From DRWZ01 sp964601505 (GTDB lineage Bacteria; Calescibacteriota; Calescibacteriia; Calescibacteriales; Calescibacteriaceae), in the NCBI GenBank assembly GCA_964601505.1, contig CAZRNR010000037.1, forward strand, positions 1 to 21,760: a stretch of 21,760 nt of DNA, read 5' to 3'. Position numbers and translations under genes: made by a program. The first letter of the stretch is position 1. The number at the start of each line of letters is the position of its first letter. This document shows, in pieces, positions 14,682 to 21,632 of the stretch. Below the pieces are notes generated by a model, which was not told where the DNA came from, searched no databases, and saw only the letters and a list, made by a program, of their open reading frames with translations.

Positions 14682-15098
14682 CTAATCTGACTGTTTTGCG
14701 AGATCCATTATATTTATATCTTTTAGTTGTTCAATCAATTTTAATCTTTCATGCTTCCAGAATTTGTGAATTGGACAATTAGTATTATCTGAGCAGGTCG
14801 GTTTTCCTATTAGGCATTTATTTTTTGTTATATCATCATCAAATATTTGAGCGATATCATATAATGTTATTTTTTCTGGATGTTTTGCTAAGCATATCCC
14901 ACCTTTCGGTCCTTTTTGAGCTGATATTATCTTCTTTTTTGAGAGTATAACTGCTATTTTTGAAAGGAAGTTTTGTGGAATGGATAGGGATTCAGCTATT
15001 TGATGAACGAAATATAGTTTATTTGATTCTTTAACGTCATACCTTTTGGCAAGCCATGTAAGCATTTGTATAGCATATCCCGTGGCTTTGCTCAGCAC
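14682..15098 (-). CDS. Rrf2 family transcriptional regulator with three-Cys (Fe-S) motif
   Basis: 138 residues. The N-terminal winged helix starts LSKATGYAIQMLTWLA, with the recognition segment around SIPQNFLSKIAVILSKKKII. SAQKGPKGGICLAK is the family's typical wing. Cys95-x6-Cys102-x5-Cys108 (CLIGKPTCSDNTNC) matches the [2Fe-2S] ligand set of IscR/NsrR-type members, followed by the usual PIHKFW. It therefore probably senses Fe-S status, nitric oxide or redox state. Start is GTG 15098; TATAAT at 15108-15113 would place transcription start about three bases before it. It lies 31 bases after mnmA on the same strand. In many bacteria an Rrf2 regulator, iscS and mnmA are neighbours, and here iscS is missing. 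Confidence 0.88.
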   Translation of the reverse strand: MLSKATGYAIQMLTWLAKRYDVKESNKLYFVHQIAESLSIPQNFLSKIAVILSKKKIISAQKGPKGGICLAKHPEKITLYDIAQIFDDDITKNKCLIGKPTCSDNTNCPIHKFWKHERLKLIEQLKDINIMDLAKQSD

Positions 15099-15107
15099 GA
15101 ATTAATT

Positions 15108-15113
15108 ATTATA
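15108..15113 (-). promoter_or_regulatory. -10 element for a leaderless rrf2 mRNA
   Basis: Perfect TATAAT on the minus strand in the 31-base mnmA-rrf2 gap. Predicted start about 15101, GTG start codon at 15098. No good -35 is seen, so read-through from mnmA may matter as well. Confidence 0.4.
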
Positions 15114-15129
15114 GAAAAATGGTAGCGAT

Positions 15130-16248
15130 TTAATTTTTGTAAGAATTTACAGCAGTAAAATTTTTTTGTAGATCTGAATCAAAACGATCTGATATGAATC
15201 CACCACCTAAAACTTTGTTTTCTTCATAAAATACGCATGCCTGCCCAGGCACAATTGGCCCATATGGTTCATATAACTCCACATAAATCGTGTTATTTCT
15301 CTTTAAGATAATACCTTTAGTTCCTTGATGGCTATACCTTACCTTTATTGTGCACTCTATACCATGTTGTGTTCTTTGCTCAACATATTCGTTTGTGAAT
15401 ATGAATCTTTCAACACAGAATTTTTTTTGCATTAACTTTTCTTTATCCCCAACTATTATTTCATTTTTCGTTTTATCTATGTTGAGTATATATACGGGTT
15501 TTCCTATTCTTACGCCGAGTCCTCTCCTTTGACCAAGAGTAAAAAAGTAATATCCTTTGTGTGTTCCAAGATAGTTCCCGTTTTCATCTTTTATTTTTCC
15601 ATATCTTTCTTCAATACCGAATTCCTTTAGAACATCTTTTATCTCTCTTCCCTCCACAAAACATATGTCTTGACTGTCTCGTTTGTTTGCCACAGGTAGG
15701 TTATACTCTTGAGCTATTTTCCTTACTATATTTTTTGTTAAACCTCCGACAGGGAATATTATCTTTTTAAGCTTTTCCGATGTAAGTCCAAATAGAAAAT
15801 ATGATTGATCTTTTTGTTGATCAATTGATTTGGCGACATATAGGTTTCCTTTATCTTTTAACTTTATTGCGTAGTGCCCTGTTGCAAGGTAATCTGCCGA
15901 AAGTGATTCAGCCTTTTTCAAAAGCAGTTCAAACTTCAAATAGTTGTTGCAGTGAACGCATGGTATGGGAGTCCTTCCATTTTTATATTCATTTATGAAA
16001 TCTTCTATGACATATTTTCTAAACTCTTCTCTCATATCTACTGTGTAGAATGGTATCTTTATTTTCTGTGCAACCCTTTCTGCGTCGGATATATCATATA
16101 CAGAACAGCATGTCCTACCGTAAGCTTTAGTTTTAGTTTCGTATAAAAGTAAGCTTATACCTACTACATCAAACCCCATCTGTTTGAGCAACATTGCGGA
16201 AACCGATGAATCTACTCCTCCGCTCATTGCAACTACAACTCTCTTCAT
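15130..16248 (-). CDS. mnmA: tRNA-specific 2-thiouridylase
   Basis: Inserts sulfur at C2 of U34 in the wobble position of Lys, Glu and Gln tRNAs. 372 residues, typical length. The PP-loop ATP-binding motif is MSGGVDSSVSA (8-18). GRTPIPCVHCNNYLKF holds catalytic Cys97 with Cys100 beside it, and the second catalytic Cys196 is in SQDICFV. ATGHYA and TLGQRRGLGV are typical, and the C-terminal beta-barrel domain is present. It needs a cysteine desulfurase or sulfur carrier, not encoded here. The ATG (16248) lacks a Shine-Dalgarno; TATAAG about 15 bases upstream on this strand would give a leader under ten bases. An Fe-S-type Rrf2 regulator follows. Confidence 0.95.
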   Translation of the reverse strand: MKRVVVAMSGGVDSSVSAMLLKQMGFDVVGISLLLYETKTKAYGRTCCSVYDISDAERVAQKIKIPFYTVDMREEFRKYVIEDFINEYKNGRTPIPCVHCNNYLKFELLLKKAESLSADYLATGHYAIKLKDKGNLYVAKSIDQQKDQSYFLFGLTSEKLKKIIFPVGGLTKNIVRKIAQEYNLPVANKRDSQDICFVEGREIKDVLKEFGIEERYGKIKDENGNYLGTHKGYYFFTLGQRRGLGVRIGKPVYILNIDKTKNEIIVGDKEKLMQKKFCVERFIFTNEYVEQRTQHGIECTIKVRYSHQGTKGIILKRNNTIYVELYEPYGPIVPGQACVFYEENKVLGGGFISDRFDSDLQKNFTAVNSYKN

Positions 16249-16349
16249 GAATCATTTCATTCTTATAATTTCAATAGATTTTTGAAGCTTTGGTGGAAAT
16301 TTTTTCCTGTTGTGCGATAAGGAAAAAATAGGATAAAACTATCGGTTTT

Positions 16350-16378
16350 TTGAAGTTGAAAAAATTTATATTTAATAT
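16350..16378 (+). promoter_or_regulatory. Promoter of the 16.4 kb gene
   Basis: TTGAAG (16350-16355), 17-base spacer, TAATAT (16373-16378). Predicted start about 16385, just before a strong AAGGAGG at 16386-16392. Promoter and ribosome site together suggest good expression. Confidence 0.4.
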
Positions 16379-16402
16379 TTTTAAAAAGGAGGTTGGGGAA
16401 TA

Positions 16403-16927
16403 GTGTCTGTTTTAACTATATATAAGAAGTCAGGAGCTATGCGCTTGGCTCCGGATTCAATCAGGGGTTTAATCTTCGTTTCCTTTGCAAAACCAATAGG
16501 TGGGGAGAGACAAGAAAAGCTTCAAAAAGGAGAGAGAAGATATCTTTGGGATGAGAAAATAACAATATCTCTGAACAGAAACGAAGCTTCTATTCTTGGA
16601 GCATTTGCAAGAAGGATATTGGCTGGAGGGGAGATCAAGAAGCTGCCTATAGAAATAACTCATACTCCTGGAAAATTTGGAAGAAAGGGCGAAGATAAAA
16701 CTCTGAAGATAGCAAAGGTTGATGATGGTTTCTCAATAGATATTATCTCCGGAAAGGAGAAAGTTTCGGTATACCCACTTGGATATTCTGACCTTTATCT
16801 TATAGATGTTTTTCTTTCAAGGTATATTCCAGAGATTCTTCCAAAGCCGACATTTTCACCTCCAGCCGAGGCTACAAAAACAAAAGCTGAGATTGAAGAA
16901 GTCGAGGAGGAGGCAGATATTTTCTGA
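16403..16927 (+). CDS. Unrecognised acidic-tailed protein; possible single-stranded nucleic acid binder
   Basis: 174 residues, no membrane segment. Residues 1-130 look like alternating beta strands with basic and glycine-rich turns: ITISLNRNEASILGAFARRI, then KKLPIEITHTPGKFGRKG, KTLKIAKVDDGFSIDI and VSVYPLGYSDLYLIDVFL. The pattern of a strand, 'N.NEA..LGAF', and basic strands brings to mind PC4/Whirly- or PUR-type single-strand binding folds. From about 140 comes a Pro/Lys linker and an acidic end, IEEVEEEADIF, recalling the acidic tip of bacterial SSB (DDDIPF). I do not recognise a named family; this is inference. Start: GTG 16403, with AAGGAGG 10 bases upstream. It stands alone between mnmA (divergent) and an antiporter gene. 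Confidence 0.6.
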   Translation: MSVLTIYKKSGAMRLAPDSIRGLIFVSFAKPIGGERQEKLQKGERRYLWDEKITISLNRNEASILGAFARRILAGGEIKKLPIEITHTPGKFGRKGEDKTLKIAKVDDGFSIDIISGKEKVSVYPLGYSDLYLIDVFLSRYIPEILPKPTFSPPAEATKTKAEIEEVEEEADIF

Positions 16928-16994
16928 TTATAGATTTTATTTCTTATCTTATTGATGATACTATCTCGAGACTTCTACCTTCTTTTGTCTGGAG

Positions 16995-17004
16995 CACAAT
17001 TGTG
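16995..17004. promoter_or_regulatory. Ten-base palindrome upstream of the antiporter gene
   Basis: CACAATTGTG, perfect palindrome. TATAAT follows at 17025-17030, about 74 bases before the antiporter start. The palindrome overlaps the region where the matching -35 would lie (TTGTGA at 17000, 19-base spacer), so it could be an operator. Short palindromes occur by chance, so this is tentative. Confidence 0.25.
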
Positions 17005-17103
17005 ATACGACTGGAAGAAACTACTATAATAGCAAATTTTTAGAAATATTTCATTTGATTTTCAGGAGATTAAATTCGACGGAAATTTTGATACCTTGAA
17101 TAT

Positions 17104-18300
17104 ATGGAGCAAGTTTATTTTGTTAGTGCGTTGTGGCTAGGTTTTGCCGTTTTGTCCGCAATTATTGCCTATCACCTTAAAGTCTCTATTGCGCTGGTTG
17201 AGATTTGTGTGGGAATGATTGCTGGAACAATCGCCAATAGATATTTTGGTGCTAATTCTCTTGGGAATAATCTTGAATGGGTTAAATTTCTTGCCTCTGC
17301 AGGTTCAGTTTTTCTTACCTTCCTTGCAGGATCGGAGTTGGATCCAAATATAATCAGAACGAAGTGGAAAGAGGTGCTAGTTGTAGGATTTACTGGATTT
17401 TTATCACCATTTTTGGGCTGTTCTGCTGTTGCTTATTTTTTGCTAAATTGGAGTTTTCAGGCAAGTCTGTTAGCGGGAGTTGCTCTTTCAACTACATCGA
17501 TGGCAGTAGTATATGCGGTAATGCTTGAGACTGGCCTTAATAGAACAGAATTTGGGAAGGGCATACTCGGAGCGTGTTTTATTAATGATCTTGGAACTGT
17601 TGTTGCATTGGGTCTGCTTTTCTCTCCTTTCACTTATAAGACTCTGATTTTTATCGTTGTTTCTGCAATTGTGATATCTATTTTTCCTTTTTTAACTACA
17701 TTTTTCACCAAGGTATATGGTAATAGAACAGCTGCGATTCGTGTCAAGTGGGTATCTTTTGTGTTGTTCGCACTTGGGGCATTAGCATTCTGGTCTGGAA
17801 GTGAAGCTGTTTTGCCAGCATACATAGCTGGAATGATTCTTGCAGAATTTGCTTCTCAAAATCATATGTGGATAAGACGCCTGAGAACTCTTACTGTTGG
17901 GTTCCTAACACCATTTTATTTTATCAGGGCCGGATCATTTGTTTCGATATCGGCACTGGCATCAGCCCCATTGACCTTTATAATTCTTTTTATGAGCAAA
18001 GTCGCAACAAAGATACTAGGATTACAGCCTGTTGTGGGATTGTTCAGAAAGGAATATTCAGAACGATGGTATTACACACTTTTGATGTCTACAGGTCTAA
18101 CTTTTGGAACCATATCTGCCTTGTATGGTTTTACCCATGGTATAATAACAGAATCTCAGTATTCATTTCTGGTGGCTGCTGTTATTGCTAGTGCAGTGAT
18201 TCCTACATTGGTCGCTAATTTTTCATTTCTACCAAAACATTTGTTGCCTGCTACCAAATATCAGGCGAGGATAAAGCCCGAGGGACCAGACGAGGAATAA
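17104..18300 (+). CDS. Cation/proton antiporter, CPA2 (Kef/NapA-like) membrane domain
   Basis: 398 residues, strongly hydrophobic, with about 12 membrane helices. The early block SVFLTFLAGSELDPNIIRTKW matches the 'FL.G.E.D' motif of CPA2 transporters. GVALSTTSMAVVYAVM precedes the ion-binding pair Asn161-Asp162 in CFINDLGTVVALG. An Asn-Asp pair is usually taken to mean electroneutral exchange, while Asp-Asp is electrogenic. PAYIAGMILA and TLTVGFLTPFYFI.AG are also typical. The C-terminus stops soon after the last helix, so the RCK/TrkA domain of KefB/C is absent. The transported ion (Na+ or K+) cannot be told. The ATG at 17104 lacks a Shine-Dalgarno, and GATACC at 17090-17095 could be a leaderless-type -10. 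No co-transcribed gene. Confidence 0.9.
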   Translation: MEQVYFVSALWLGFAVLSAIIAYHLKVSIALVEICVGMIAGTIANRYFGANSLGNNLEWVKFLASAGSVFLTFLAGSELDPNIIRTKWKEVLVVGFTGFLSPFLGCSAVAYFLLNWSFQASLLAGVALSTTSMAVVYAVMLETGLNRTEFGKGILGACFINDLGTVVALGLLFSPFTYKTLIFIVVSAIVISIFPFLTTFFTKVYGNRTAAIRVKWVSFVLFALGALAFWSGSEAVLPAYIAGMILAEFASQNHMWIRRLRTLTVGFLTPFYFIRAGSFVSISALASAPLTFIILFMSKVATKILGLQPVVGLFRKEYSERWYYTLLMSTGLTFGTISALYGFTHGIITESQYSFLVAAVIASAVIPTLVANFSFLPKHLLPATKYQARIKPEGPDEE

Positions 18301-18760
18301 AAATAATTTCAATTGAGTAAATGAACAATTTTTATGGAACTCCTTTCAATAGATTTATCTGGATTTTCCAATTCAATTTTATTTGGTTTGTTGATGTTAG
18401 TAAATCTTCATATTTCATTGGCAGTATCTTGAAGTTTGTATCTGGATATGAAATGATATGAGATGCGACCAAGGATTGGATTTGCTTAGCGGTTGAGGTC
18501 GAAAGTTTTTAGTATATCTTTTCACAGCCAGCATAACTTCTACTATGTATTTCAGTTGATTTTGTTATCCACTTGGTTTTTGAACCTTTTATGAGACAAC
18601 TGGTTTCCAAAACTTCTAAAATCACTATATTATCTACAACTCTTGATATTTGTCGTGATTTTGATGTGTTCCATAAGAATTTATTCCTACTAAAAGCTGA
18701 ATTTTGCGACAGAGCAAAAATTATTTTTTTTCAGCAAATATTTTTCCCCAAGACTAATGA
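18301..18760. other. Long AT-rich gap before the lipoprotein gene
   Basis: About 490 bases. The only signals are a long-range stem CGACC (18466-18470) / GGTCG (18497-18501), a single DnaA-box-like TTATCCACT (18565-18573), and a terminator-like hairpin at 18702-18731. The frame of the lipoprotein stays open upstream to 18573, but that stretch shows no conserved character and lacks a ribosome site, so I do not extend the gene. Confidence 0.4.
18702..18731 (+). terminator. Terminator-like hairpin far from the upstream gene
   Basis: TTTTGC (18702-18707), loop GACAGA, GCAAAA (18714-18719), then ATTATTTTTTTT. The stem is six pairs with a long T-run. The nearest plus-strand gene ends 400 bases earlier, so it either terminates a long 3' UTR or an unrecognised small RNA, and it insulates the lipoprotein promoter. 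Confidence 0.45.
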
Positions 18761-18787
18761 TATAGTGTATTACAAAGATAAAGGAGG
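18761..18787 (+). promoter_or_regulatory. -10 and ribosome site of the lipoprotein-pyrK unit
   Basis: TATAGT at 18761-18766 is a fair -10, without a clear -35. AAGGAGG at 18781-18787 lies seven bases before ATG 18795 and decides this start over the upstream in-frame TTG at 18573. Confidence 0.5.
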
Positions 18788-18794
18788 AAAAGAA

Positions 18795-19961
18795 ATGAAA
18801 GGATTGAAAATCTTTTTGATTGCTTTCGTTAGTGCAGTGGCTTGTGCAAAAAGCCTTCCAAAGTATCCTTATACATTTGACGCTCAGATTATTTCATCTC
18901 TTGATCCGGAGACTGTTCAGGTCAGAAGTTCTGGAACATGGGAGAACGGTGAAGGTGCTCTGCTTGAAGCAAAGATGAATGCAGTATGGGTGGTTATCCA
19001 GACTCTCGCTCAAACTGATCAGGAAAAACTTCTCGTTGAGAGAAATAAGGAGAGAGTATATTCAGATATAGATAGATTTGTTATGGTTCAGGGAAGTCCT
19101 TCAAGAAAGCAAACTCCAGAGGGAAAGATAAATATACAAATAACAGCCGTGGTGAGAAAAAAATTGCTTGAAGACTCTTTAGTTTCTGCAGGATACATAC
19201 AGAAAAGAGAAGAGATAATAGAGGTGCTTGAAAATCCGTCAATTATTGTTATACCATCTGATGCTGTTAGGAACGCAGATTGGGCAGAGTTTGTTGCCAA
19301 TGAGATAAATTCTTACCTCACAACAAGGAAATTTGAGGTTCTCAATCCAGATACCCTTGATAAGCTTTACGGTATGGCATCGCAGGTAGAGTCATTGGAA
19401 GGTCTTCCACAAGATCCTGTTGCTAAAATAGCTCTTTCTGTTGGTTCAGACATATATATAACTTTTGAGGGTAAGTTTGAGGAGAGGGAGGTTGGTAGAG
19501 ATAAGACTGTCAAGGCGGTTGCATCGGTCAAAGCCTTTGAAACGACAACCGCGAGACTTATAGGTTCTTCCACTGGGTTTTCAAAAGAGCTTGTTGCCGG
19601 TCCAGGAAAAGATAGAGTCACTATGTCTGAAGCAGTCAGAGACGCGATTGATAAGGTTCTGACTCAAGTTATGGATTACTGGAAATCTGATATGAGAAAG
19701 GGCAAGCAGTTTTTAATAATGCTTTATGGTGATTTCTCAACATTAGAAAAGCAAAAAGACGCTGTTGATTCAATAAAAGAGATGTCTTCAGATTATAAAA
19801 GAGAAGTTTCAACGAAGAATCTTATGACTTTCAGAATTTGGTTCAAGGGTAAGTCTGATGAAGTTCTCTTTGAGCTCCAGGATAAAATGAGTAAAAGGGC
19901 ATTGAAGATATCGCCAGTTGTTCAGAACAGAAAGATGCTTCAGATAAAAGTTGAACAATAA
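18795..19961 (+). CDS. Probable lipoprotein, DUF6175/LPP20-like
   Basis: 388 residues. The N-terminus MKGLKIFLIAFVSAVACAKS is a lipoprotein signal with Cys17 after SAVA. Residues 40-120 (SGTWENGEGALLEAKMNAVW, then the INIQITAVVRKKLLED region) resemble the LPP20/FlgT N-terminal fold, in which an 'A...A...A' helix packs on a sheet. Residues 135-260, beginning NPSIIVIPSDAVRNADW, resemble DUF6175 or a TolB/CsgG-like alpha/beta domain, with the family-like string VIPSDA. The C-terminal ~70 residues look like one more small alpha/beta unit. It is likely periplasmic, anchored to a membrane. A role in surface or flagellar assembly is possible by fold only. The stop overlaps the start of pyrK (TAATG). 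The family call is tentative; coding and export are well supported. Confidence 0.7.
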   Translation: MKGLKIFLIAFVSAVACAKSLPKYPYTFDAQIISSLDPETVQVRSSGTWENGEGALLEAKMNAVWVVIQTLAQTDQEKLLVERNKERVYSDIDRFVMVQGSPSRKQTPEGKINIQITAVVRKKLLEDSLVSAGYIQKREEIIEVLENPSIIVIPSDAVRNADWAEFVANEINSYLTTRKFEVLNPDTLDKLYGMASQVESLEGLPQDPVAKIALSVGSDIYITFEGKFEEREVGRDKTVKAVASVKAFETTTARLIGSSTGFSKELVAGPGKDRVTMSEAVRDAIDKVLTQVMDYWKSDMRKGKQFLIMLYGDFSTLEKQKDAVDSIKEMSSDYKREVSTKNLMTFRIWFKGKSDEVLFELQDKMSKRALKISPVVQNRKMLQIKVEQ

Positions 19962-20728
19962 TGAACATATTTGAAGCGAAGATTATAGATAAAAAAGAGG
20001 TTGCTCCTTCGACCTTTGTTTTCAATCTAGATTGTAAAATCGGCTATGAGCCAGGGCAGTTCGTTATGATAAGCTCTCCTTCTATACCATGGATAATACC
20101 AAAGCCATTTTCTATTCTTTCTTATGATGATCAAGATGGTTTGAGCATACTCTTTAAGGTCTATGGTTTATGGACAGAGAAATTTTCTGCTTTGAGTGTT
20201 GGTAGCACGGTCAATCTGGTTGGTCCTTGCGGTTCAGGTTTTATAACATCTTTGAAAAGGTATGGTTTTTCTGGAAATTTTTCAAGGATACTTTTTGTAG
20301 CGGGAGGAGTTGGTATAGCTTCTATTTTTTCGCTTTTCAAGCACTTTGATGGGGCAGAAAAGGTTCTTGTCTTTGGTGGGAGAACGGAGAAAGACCTGGT
20401 TTTACTTGAAAAAATTTCTTCTCTTGGAGTTCAGGTTCTTGTATCAACTGAGGATGGTTCAGCAGGATTCAAAGGTCGTGTTACAGATGTTATGCAAAAA
20501 CTTGATATCGGTGATTTTGATGTTATACTCTGCTGTGGTCCAGTTCCTATGATGAAAGCTGTTTCTGATTTTGCTAAGATTTTGGATAAACCTCTGTTTT
20601 TAGCGATGGAAGAAAGAATGGCATGTGGCATAGGTATATGTTTTTCGTGCGCTGTGAAAACGAAAAACGGTGTGAAACTCTGCTGCCGGTATGGTCCAGT
20701 TTTCAGCAGTGACGAAATTGCATGGTAA
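19961..20728 (+). CDS. pyrK: Dihydroorotate dehydrogenase electron transfer subunit-like FAD/[2Fe-2S] protein
   Basis: 255 residues. PyrK passes electrons from the PyrD flavin to NAD+ in class 1B dihydroorotate dehydrogenase. The N-terminal FAD barrel shows GYEPGQFVMIS and KPFSIL, where the usual motif is RPFSI, so the FAD-contacting Arg is Lys. The NAD domain has FVAGGVGIASIFSL and ILCCGPVPMM. The C-terminal cluster motif is MACGIGICFSC followed by LCCRYGPVF, with ligands Cys222, Cys227, Cys230 and Cys242. All match PyrK. Its ATG overlaps the lipoprotein stop by one base (TAATG), so it is translationally coupled, yet no pyrD follows. It could serve a PyrD elsewhere or another redox partner. 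It ends six bases from a convergent gene. Confidence 0.85.
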   Translation: MNIFEAKIIDKKEVAPSTFVFNLDCKIGYEPGQFVMISSPSIPWIIPKPFSILSYDDQDGLSILFKVYGLWTEKFSALSVGSTVNLVGPCGSGFITSLKRYGFSGNFSRILFVAGGVGIASIFSLFKHFDGAEKVLVFGGRTEKDLVLLEKISSLGVQVLVSTEDGSAGFKGRVTDVMQKLDIGDFDVILCCGPVPMMKAVSDFAKILDKPLFLAMEERMACGIGICFSCAVKTKNGVKLCCRYGPVFSSDEIAW

Positions 20729-20734
20729 TGTCGT

Positions 20735-21259
20735 TCATCTTCTTACAATAATCTCGTAAGGGTTTGGCCAGATCCAGTTAATATCATTTACTAATGGAGA
20801 AGTCATTATTCTAACTATCTGTTTTCTCGCTCTTTCTATAGATTCCGGGGCGGATGATTTTCCAACTATTATTCTTGATTCTTTGGGTGGGATATTATCT
20901 CCTCCTAATCCTTTACCTACGATCTGATCTTCGTGGTCTTTAAGCTCGTAAGATATTTGCACTGTTACTGTCGCGGGAGATTGATTCTCTATCTCAACAG
21001 CCCATTCCCATATGTATCCCGGTTTTGGCATAATTTTTGCCACAGGTCTCCATCCAAAATTTTTTATGACTACGGGTTCGGTTTCTCTTTTTTCTATGCC
21101 GGAGGGAGTTTCTACAGTTTCTTCTTTTATATGAACTTCTTGAGTTTTTGTAGTTTTTCCCTCTTGTTCTACTTTGTTTGATTTAGAAAAAATATAAATT
21201 GCAAGCAAGATAAAAACCGCTATCGTTATAAAAGGCAGGTATCTCTTTATTTGCTTCAT
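20735..21259 (-). CDS. Hypothetical membrane-anchored protein with a beta-sandwich-like domain
   Basis: 174 residues. A basic N-terminus (MKQIKRY) is followed by one hydrophobic helix (about 8-25, no Cys lipobox), so a signal anchor is likely with the rest outside the cytoplasm. Residues 27-65 are polar and charged. From about 70 comes a Trp-rich domain with WAVEIENQSPATVTVQISYE and NIPPKESRIIVG, recalling FxLYD-type sandwiches, which occur in extracytoplasmic proteins. Three closely spaced Trp/Pro residues near the end (NWIWPNP) are unusual. I do not recognise a specific family. It has its own promoter and a leader of about eight bases. It converges on pyrK with six bases between the stops. 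Confidence 0.75.
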   Translation of the reverse strand: MKQIKRYLPFITIAVFILLAIYIFSKSNKVEQEGKTTKTQEVHIKEETVETPSGIEKRETEPVVIKNFGWRPVAKIMPKPGYIWEWAVEIENQSPATVTVQISYELKDHEDQIVGKGLGGDNIPPKESRIIVGKSSAPESIERARKQIVRIMTSPLVNDINWIWPNPYEIIVRR

Positions 21260-21273
21260 ATATTTTTAAAGAT

Positions 21274-21302
21274 ATTATACTTTATATTTGGAAAAATTTG
21301 AA
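21274..21302 (-). promoter_or_regulatory. Promoter of the membrane-anchored protein gene, near-leaderless
   Basis: On the minus strand, TTCAAA (21297-21302), 17-base spacer, TATAAT (21274-21279). Predicted start about 21267, eight bases before ATG 21259: too short for a normal Shine-Dalgarno. Confidence 0.5.
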
Positions 21303-21580
21303 CAGAATTCCTATGCTTTGCTGTACTTTTTTTAAATGATTTTTTCTCTGAGCTGATTTGTGGTATTGCTATGAGTGGATTTTCTGATAGAAGATTTTAC
21401 TAAGGCAAATCCTAATGAAATTTAGAAAATAGTGGAACCATTGAAGGCACAAGATCCCTCACTCCATTGAAATTTTCAAGACCTACTATAACATCGTACT
21501 ATTTTTAGAAGAAATTCTATTCCTCACTTGATTATGAAAAGAACAATTTCTTTACACTTTCTGATATTTTTATAAAATTC
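21303..21580. other. Gap between divergent genes
   Basis: About 370 AT-rich bases separate the membrane-protein gene from the last gene. Apart from the two promoters at its edges I see no gene, RNA or clear repeat. Confidence 0.35.
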
Positions 21581-21582
21581 CT

Positions 21583-21590
21583 GCTATACT
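21583..21590 (+). promoter_or_regulatory. Extended -10 promoter of the final gene
   Basis: TGCTATACT spans 21582-21590 (TG, one base, TATACT at 21585-21590), an extended -10 that needs little -35 help. Predicted start about 21597, leader about 36 bases, no strong Shine-Dalgarno before ATG 21633. Confidence 0.4.
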
Positions 21591-21632
21591 CGTATTACAT
21601 TCATCACAAAACAAAAAAATCTATAAGCAAAA

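Noticed and set aside
18565..18573. DnaA-box-like TTATCCACT
   Set aside because: A single box with one mismatch and no cluster, no dnaA or dnaN nearby; not an origin.
18573..18794. In-frame upstream extension of the lipoprotein gene from a TTG
   Set aside because: It would bury the lipoprotein signal peptide, ignores the strong AAGGAGG before ATG 18795, and spans a terminator-like hairpin.
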